The notes under the pieces are model-generated. The model did no database searches and was not told where the DNA came from. It worked only from the letters and a program-made list of their open reading frames with translations. The position numbers and the translations under genes were made by a program. From NCBI RefSeq assembly GCF_048771995.1, contig NC_133063.1:68453514-68517513 (forward strand): 64,000 nt of DNA, in the 5' to 3' direction. Source of the stretch: Taeniopygia guttata. Taxonomy: Eukaryota; Chordata; Aves; Passeriformes; Estrildidae. Below are positions 38,501 to 64,000 of this stretch, piece by piece. How positions within the stretch are numbered: the first letter of the stretch is position 1; each line of letters opens with the position of its first letter.

Positions 38501-40140
38501 AGGAGAAATTTGAGGGTTTCTTGTGATTACTCTCATTATTGTGCCTGTGATCTATAGCAGCTTCCCATGATGACATCTTCATTATTTGTTTATACCTTAA
38601 TCTTAACCCAGGGGGTCTCAATCCTGCTGTTGCCAGTTGTAAGCTCCATACATTCTTGTCCCTCCATTATAAACAATGCTATACTCCTACTTTACCTTGC
38701 TCCTTTCTCATGCATGTAATTCATTCTAGCCTACACCTCATGGAGCGGATAGATGATCACACTTCCTCAAGTTCCAGTGTGCCATCTCATTGCTTATCAC
38801 TGGGAAGCCTGGTTTTATCCCTTCCTGCCTTCCAGTCTAGTTCAAAGCTCTGCAATGAGACCTGCTAGCTCTTGTGGTGGAACCCTTTTTCCACTCTGTA
38901 AAAGGTATATCCCTTCAGGTATCAGTACACCAACTGTTGCATAGACCATGCCATGATTAAAAAAAAGAAGCAGATTCTGCCGATGACATCCAATTTTGGA
39001 ACCACATGCCCCTGGGAAGCCGGAGACTTCCCTGTGGCTTGGGTCTGGTCTGCATAGCAGGCCTTTGGTGCCCTTAAGAAGGAGTCACCTGTATCAACTA
39101 ACTTTCCCTTTTAATTAACAGGAACAGTTGTGATGATAGTTGGCAGGCTGTCTGCTACGGATGGTTCCCCCATCCCAGAAGGACCTTTGTCTACCTCATC
39201 AGTTGACTGTCCTGCCCATTCCAGGGCATCATATTTCTTGTAAATGGTACCAGTCCTATTTCTTGTCTTCAAGTTTTCAGGGGGAAGAATGCTGCCTAGT
39301 GTGGTCAGTGACCAGCTTCCAGTGTTTGTGTTCAAGAGATCTCTGCCTTCCTGCTTGGAAGGGTTCTGAGTCCACCTGCATGTTCTCTTCAGTGGAGGTT
39401 TGAGACTTGTGAGAATAGCCTGTCAATCTCTCACTCATTCTCACAAGTACTGCACAGGCTGTTCGCTTCATCCATGGCTCCTTAACCTGGCAACAGCTCA
39501 CTTAAAACAACACATCTTCTTTGTCAGGAGTGATGGTCAGTCTCAGCCTTTTGGAGAGGCTTTAGGTGCTCCTGGCAGCCTAAGTCTTGAAAAGCTACAT
39601 CTACCAATGAGTAGTCTAGCTGGCTGGAGGCTTCTGACATGGCTGGTGCAGTGACTTCAGGGGGAATGAGCTCTGTGGCATGTCAAAAAACCGTACCTGA
39701 CGGGGCATTCACTAATAAGAGAATGCCCCTCTTCTTCAGCTCCTGGGTCTGTTCACTGCCTCTGTTGGCTGCTCCCAAATGGTCATACAAGGGCGCTGCC
39801 AGTGTGCCCTGGTCACATTCACTGGGACCCCATTTGAGAGAGTTGGAGCAGCTGCTGTGCTTGCTGGCTGCACTTATGCCCAGTTGGCTGCTCTAGGGCA
39901 AGCTGCCAGTCCCAGGTGGATGTCAGTGCTCCCCTGTGGTTCCCCTGGCTCCAGCCCTGCTCACTGCAGTCCATGGCTCCAAACTGGAGCTGTTTGCCTC
40001 AGCAAGAGGTGGTTGGGGGCAGTGAGGCCGTGTTGCAACCTACTACTAAGTCACTACTACTGGCTCCGCCTGTGCCCACTCAGCCGCTCCAGGGCAGGCT
40101 GGTGGTGGCTCCAAGTGTGTCTCAGTGCACTCGGGCAAGT
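35519..40140 (-). mobile_element. Nearly full-length CR1 LINE, antisense in intron 1
   Basis: Read on the minus strand, this is about 4.0 kb of CR1 once the nested insertion is removed. The 3' terminus is intact at about 35,519 ('tcatagaatcacagaat'). ORF2 RT and C-terminal segments lie at 35,770-36,400 and 37,074-37,630. The linker and endonuclease lie at 37,630-38,410 ('LLDFILVNREGL', 'TWEDYRDAAHHCREKI', 'MFNAFFTPV'). ORF1 is recognisable at about 39,000-39,330, with 'YKKYDALEWAG' and a GDS-type esterase start ('TGDSFLKGTKGL'). GC-rich 5' UTR-like sequence reaches 40,140. Frameshifts and stops are frequent, so it is inactive. Most avian CR1 copies are only a few hundred bases long, so retention of ORF1 and 5' UTR is notable. 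Confidence 0.8.
36425..37073 (+). mobile_element. Sense CR1 nested in the antisense CR1, with 8-bp TSD
   Basis: A 5'-truncated sense CR1 (about 36,425-37,065) interrupts the antisense element. It contains the segment 'tgtccaggtgtggggtcccc' near 36,563, 'gtgaggaaaggctgagaga' near 36,660, and ends with 'aaccattctgtgatactgtg'. The octamer tttaagaa occurs at both borders (36,417-36,424 and 37,066-37,073), and the host CR1 sequence continues directly across it ('gtcttttaagaa' then 'cactggccct'). That is a clean target-site duplication and gives the relative age of the two insertions. Confidence 0.85.
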
Positions 40141-40532
40141 GAAAAAAAAGTTCTGAAAATAGTCTTAATAATCCTTTTAATGCTTTCCCTGAATTTTACA
40201 AGTACAAGTTTCAAGCTAGTCACAGCTGTTTAGGGAAAGATAGTTTAACATGTAGGTTAGAGAGGTGCCCTATTCTCTTTCCTGCTTTTAGTAACTACTG
40301 TGCTCTGCTTGGCCCACATGACACATCTGGTGATAGCAAGTCGGTTTAACTGTTTTCTGGTAGATGTTTCTCATAGCACACCAGCTGCTTTGTTCTGTGG
40401 CTACCGTACAAATGTCCACAAATTGATGGAATTATCAGGATCCTTATCTTTCTAGTGGGTTTTTAGAAGGATGATCAAGCTAATGGGCAATGTTAAGGAT
40501 TGTGTAAGCATTTTCTGCTGGTGGCAGCTTGC

Positions 40533-40570
40533 ATGTGTATGTATGTACATGTGTGTGTGTGTGTGTGTGT
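40533..40570. repeat. (TG)n-rich microsatellite before exon 2
   Basis: A TG/TATG repeat ending in about ten perfect GT units, 94 bases upstream of the exon 2 acceptor, followed by a poly(T) run near 40,587-40,602. Confidence 0.9.
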
Positions 40571-40663
40571 AACAACTGCCAGTAGTTTTTTTTTTTTTTT
40601 TTGCCATGCCCCTAATGTCACATAGACATTGTGATTTTGTTTTTGTTTTGTTTTTGTTATTAG

Positions 40664-61464
<20,801 letters not shown>

Positions 61465-62129
61465 GTAAGAGTAACAAGATTAAAATGATTCTTGTTTTTC
61501 ACATCCTTAACTGGAACTCCTTGCAATCAGCTATTGTAGTGGTAATAGTGTAAACAAAGTTTCAAGGCAAAGGCTGTATTACCAAGAAGTACACAAATAT
61601 CAAACCAAACAATTATTTAATTCTACCCCAAATGGTGAGCTAGTGAAGCATACTGGCAGGATCACTGGAAGCCATTGAAGTTTAAAGCGAAACCAATTTT
61701 GTGCCCTAGGTTTTCAGTATTATAAACAAAGGGAAGTTGGAAGAGAACAGAGACAGCCAAAAGGCTGAAGAATTAGTAACTACAGCAAAACCACATTTTT
61801 ATGAATATTATGGTTTTGTCTGGACAAGCAAAGAGTGAAGAGAATAAGATAGTCATGGGCAAGATACGAAAAAAGTATACCAATTTCAAAAATTGCCTCC
61901 TTAATGTTCTGTTTAGATTATGAAGCACATTTGTTAAAAAGTAAAGGGTAGAACATTTATTTTGGAGTTGGAAAGAGACTTCTTCCCTCATTACAGCATC
62001 AAGGCTATTTAACAACAGACCTTGAGTGTCGCCCTGATTCTTGAGTTTTCTATAGCCTTCTGAGTTTACATTCTATTGGGAAACTTTCCCACACAGTTTC
62101 TGTAAATAACGTGTTGTTTTGCATTCCTC

Positions 62130-62345
62130 CATGGGGGTGGAGAGACTGGATGTACTAGTGCTTTGTCCAATGTCTTTGGAGAGGTGGCCCATTCACTCTC
62201 CAATCCACTGTCACCTTTGGAGAAGTATAAAAGTTGGAGTCAGAAAATAAACTTTCTCTTTTACCTTGCAAAGTGGCAAGTGGCTTGCGTTGTGCATTCT
62301 CGTGTCCTATAGCGACACTTGAGAGTCTGCCAGGCAGAAGGATTT
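62130..62345 (+). mobile_element. LTR-like block in intron 6
   Basis: A TATAAAA box at 62,226-62,232 is followed 13 bases later by AATAAA at 62,246-62,251, and then by a short R/U5-like region ('gcaagtggcttgcgttgtgc', 'tcctatagcgacact'). This close TATA/poly(A) pairing matches the layout of compact avian retroviral LTRs, as in the block at 18.4 kb, though the two are not obviously the same family. No internal retroviral sequence adjoins it. The ends are approximate, and target duplications were not resolved. Confidence 0.42.
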
Positions 62346-63469
62346 TGACCTGCACCTAAAATACATTTCTTATTGTTATCAGTCAGAGGAAGGTAATTGC
62401 ACTCAGAGTATTACCTGTTTTAGTTAATGATGCATCTTGCATTGTTACTTTGAGTTTGTAGAGGAAGGTGGCCAAGAGGGATGTTGATCTCACAGAAGAC
62501 TGGTTTAACAACTTTTGCTTTATGGAGGTAAAACATCATGAAACGCTTTTGGGTCTGATACCGTGCCTAGAATTCAGGCCTTGATTACAGAAAAGCTGTT
62601 ACTTTTGTGTCAGGTATTGCTTAACTAATTCTATCAGTGCATTCTTGTCATCATTCTGCCAGTCTTATGCATAAATCCTAGGACTGAATGGCTGTATCTC
62701 TTTTCATCATGAGCAATCACTATTTTCCAGCATCTTTCTCAGAAGCTTGTAGGACACACCATTTTATGGTTTCGCAGTTACTCTGACAGAAGAATTGTAG
62801 CACTAACTTCAACCAAGAATTATATGGCCAGTATGGTGCAACATTTTCTGCATCAATTAACCTCAAATTTTTACTCTTCATGTGTTTTCAGCCCTGCTGT
62901 ATTGCACTGTGTGTGCCAAGCTTTATGTCTTAGTGTTCATAAACACTAGGAAAGTGAGGAGCGACAAAAAAATAAAGCTAATGCTTTTACTTACCAGAGA
63001 ACCAGTTACAGAACCAGCATGTTAGGTTCTAAAGACACTGATGTTCTTGACAGAGTGAGATGAAAGTTTGATAGGGATTCTCCAGAAGAAGGCTTTTATA
63101 TCTTATGGGTTTTTTATCCTAGAACATAGATGTAAGATACAAACCTTTTTAATGTTGAACATTACTGGTGTTTAATTTTCCTTTGAGTTCCAGAATATGT
63201 AGAACTCCTGGAAATCTTTTCATTAGTTAAAACTGTGTAAGTAACATCAGACAGAAGTTTTGAAAAAAGCAGTATGACAGCTTCTGTGGTTTAATGGTGC
63301 TGGATTTAGCTTTAATATAGGCAAGTTTAATTCAGAAATGTATCTTCACAATTTCTTAATAAAAACGGAGCAGAAAAAAAGCCAAAATAAACATCCTTAT
63401 CCTGAAAACACTGAGGTTAGTGAAAACTTTATTAAATAGTTGGCTCTTGAGATCTAACACAAAACCCTT

Positions 63470-63930
63470 TTAATAAAGGAGCATTATGCCTTGAAAACCG
63501 TTTGAATTCCAGATGGATCTCTGCATCCCTGTGGTCCCAGGTGGGATGCAGGGGCACAGCTGCCTCACCATGGCCTGCGCCATGGTCTGCGGGGGAATCT
63601 CCGCTGCACTGCCTGTGGCCCCTCCTTCTCCACTGATCTTTCTGTCTGCAGAGTTGTTCTTCTCCCAGGTTCTCACACTGCTCTTCTGTAGTCATAATTA
63701 CATCTGCTCGATAACTTTTTTCCCCCCTTCTCAAATCTGCTATCATAGAGGCATTACCACCATTTTTGATTGGCTCAGCCTTGACCAGTGGAGGGGTCTG
63801 TCCTGGATCTGGCTGGCATTGGCTCTGCTGGACATAGGGGAAACTTCTGACAGCTTCTCACAGAAGCCAGTGCTGTAGCCCTCCTGCTAGTAATACCTAG
63901 CCATGCAAATCCAGTACACATTTTTATAAA
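63470..63930. repeat. Interspersed repeat, possibly ERV/LTR-derived
   Basis: This is a GC-richer island in AT-rich intron with text such as 'ccatggtctgcgggggaatc', 'gattggctcagccttgacca', 'ggctggcattggctctgctg' and 'agcttctcacagaagccagt', which I associate with a high-copy avian LTR-type repeat. The identification is from memory of repeated motifs and is not proven. The frames within it (up to about 121 codons) are broken by stops and resemble no known protein. Confidence 0.35.
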
Positions 63931-64000
63931 ATTCTCCCTATTGCTTTCTTCAAAATAAAGTGCTTCTTTTTAATCTCAATGAATAGCTGTCTTAAAGGTA

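Larger units (their letters stand above)
27752..40663 (+). other. SMARCA2 intron 1 (12.9 kb)
   Basis: The intron starts with GTAAAT at 27,752 and ends with the pyrimidine-rich acceptor ...ttgttattag at 40,663. Its first 1.8 kb is CpG island. From 29,600 to about 35,518 it is AT-rich and holds no gene or clear transposon that I can recognise, apart from a TA microsatellite. From 35,519 to 40,140 it is filled by an antisense CR1 with a nested sense CR1. A secondary donor-like site (CCGAG|GTACGG at 29,230) could mark an alternative first exon, but nothing else supports it. Confidence 0.75.
61465..64000 (+). other. SMARCA2 intron 6, 5' part (runs off the window)
   Basis: Donor GTAAGA at 61,465. 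No further SMARCA2 exon is found up to 64,000. The stretch holds an LTR-like block near 62.1-62.35 kb and a GC-richer repeat-like block near 63.47-63.93 kb. The remainder is AT-rich, with no gene recognised. Confidence 0.85.

Overview
The window is vertebrate nuclear DNA, almost certainly avian. It contains the 5' part of one protein-coding gene, SMARCA2 (BRM, the SWI/SNF ATPase), on the + strand. The bird assignment rests on many CR1 LINE copies ending in the avian ATTCTATGATTCTATGA-type 3' terminus, on LTRs of avian endogenous-retrovirus type, and on an otherwise repeat-poor background. In birds SMARCA2 lies on chromosome Z downstream of DMRT1/DMRT3/DMRT2, so this is probably Z-linked sequence. 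That placement is synteny knowledge; no DMRT exon is visible here.

Layout. 1-26,800 is intergenic sequence upstream of SMARCA2. It has CR1 copies at about 1.1-1.7, 2.8-3.3, 3.8-6.9 (with an LTR-like insertion), 19.3-19.9, 22.3-22.8 and 23.2-24.5 kb, a solo LTR near 18.4 kb, and no recognisable gene. About 26,800-29,600 is a CpG island with CCAAT and GC boxes, a non-coding first exon (about 27,600-27,751) carrying two short overlapping upstream ORFs, a (CA)13 tract, a G18 run and a CGG repeat. Intron 1 (27,752-40,663) contains a nearly full-length antisense CR1 (35,519-40,140) that is itself split by a younger sense CR1 with an 8-bp target-site duplication.

Coding exons. Exon 2 is 40,664-40,924 (ATG at 40,700), exon 3 48,935-49,058, exon 4 58,567-58,896 (QLQ domain), exon 5 59,736-59,837 and exon 6 61,215-61,464. 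Intron 6 runs off the right edge. Splice phases chain without a break and give the first 344 codons, ending in the conserved [13 protein letters not shown] segment just before the HSA region. The Snf2 ATPase, HSA and bromodomain exons lie beyond the window.

Most interesting points. The 102-nt phase-symmetric exon 5 resembles a SMARCA4 segment and is absent from the human SMARCA2 reference isoform as I remember it. The N-terminal polyglutamine tract is reduced to four Q. The leader has short uORFs, one apparently shared with human. Exon 3 has a weak 5' splice site and is flanked by inverted CR1 copies. No novel multi-gene system was found; apart from SMARCA2 the window is non-coding DNA and transposon remains.
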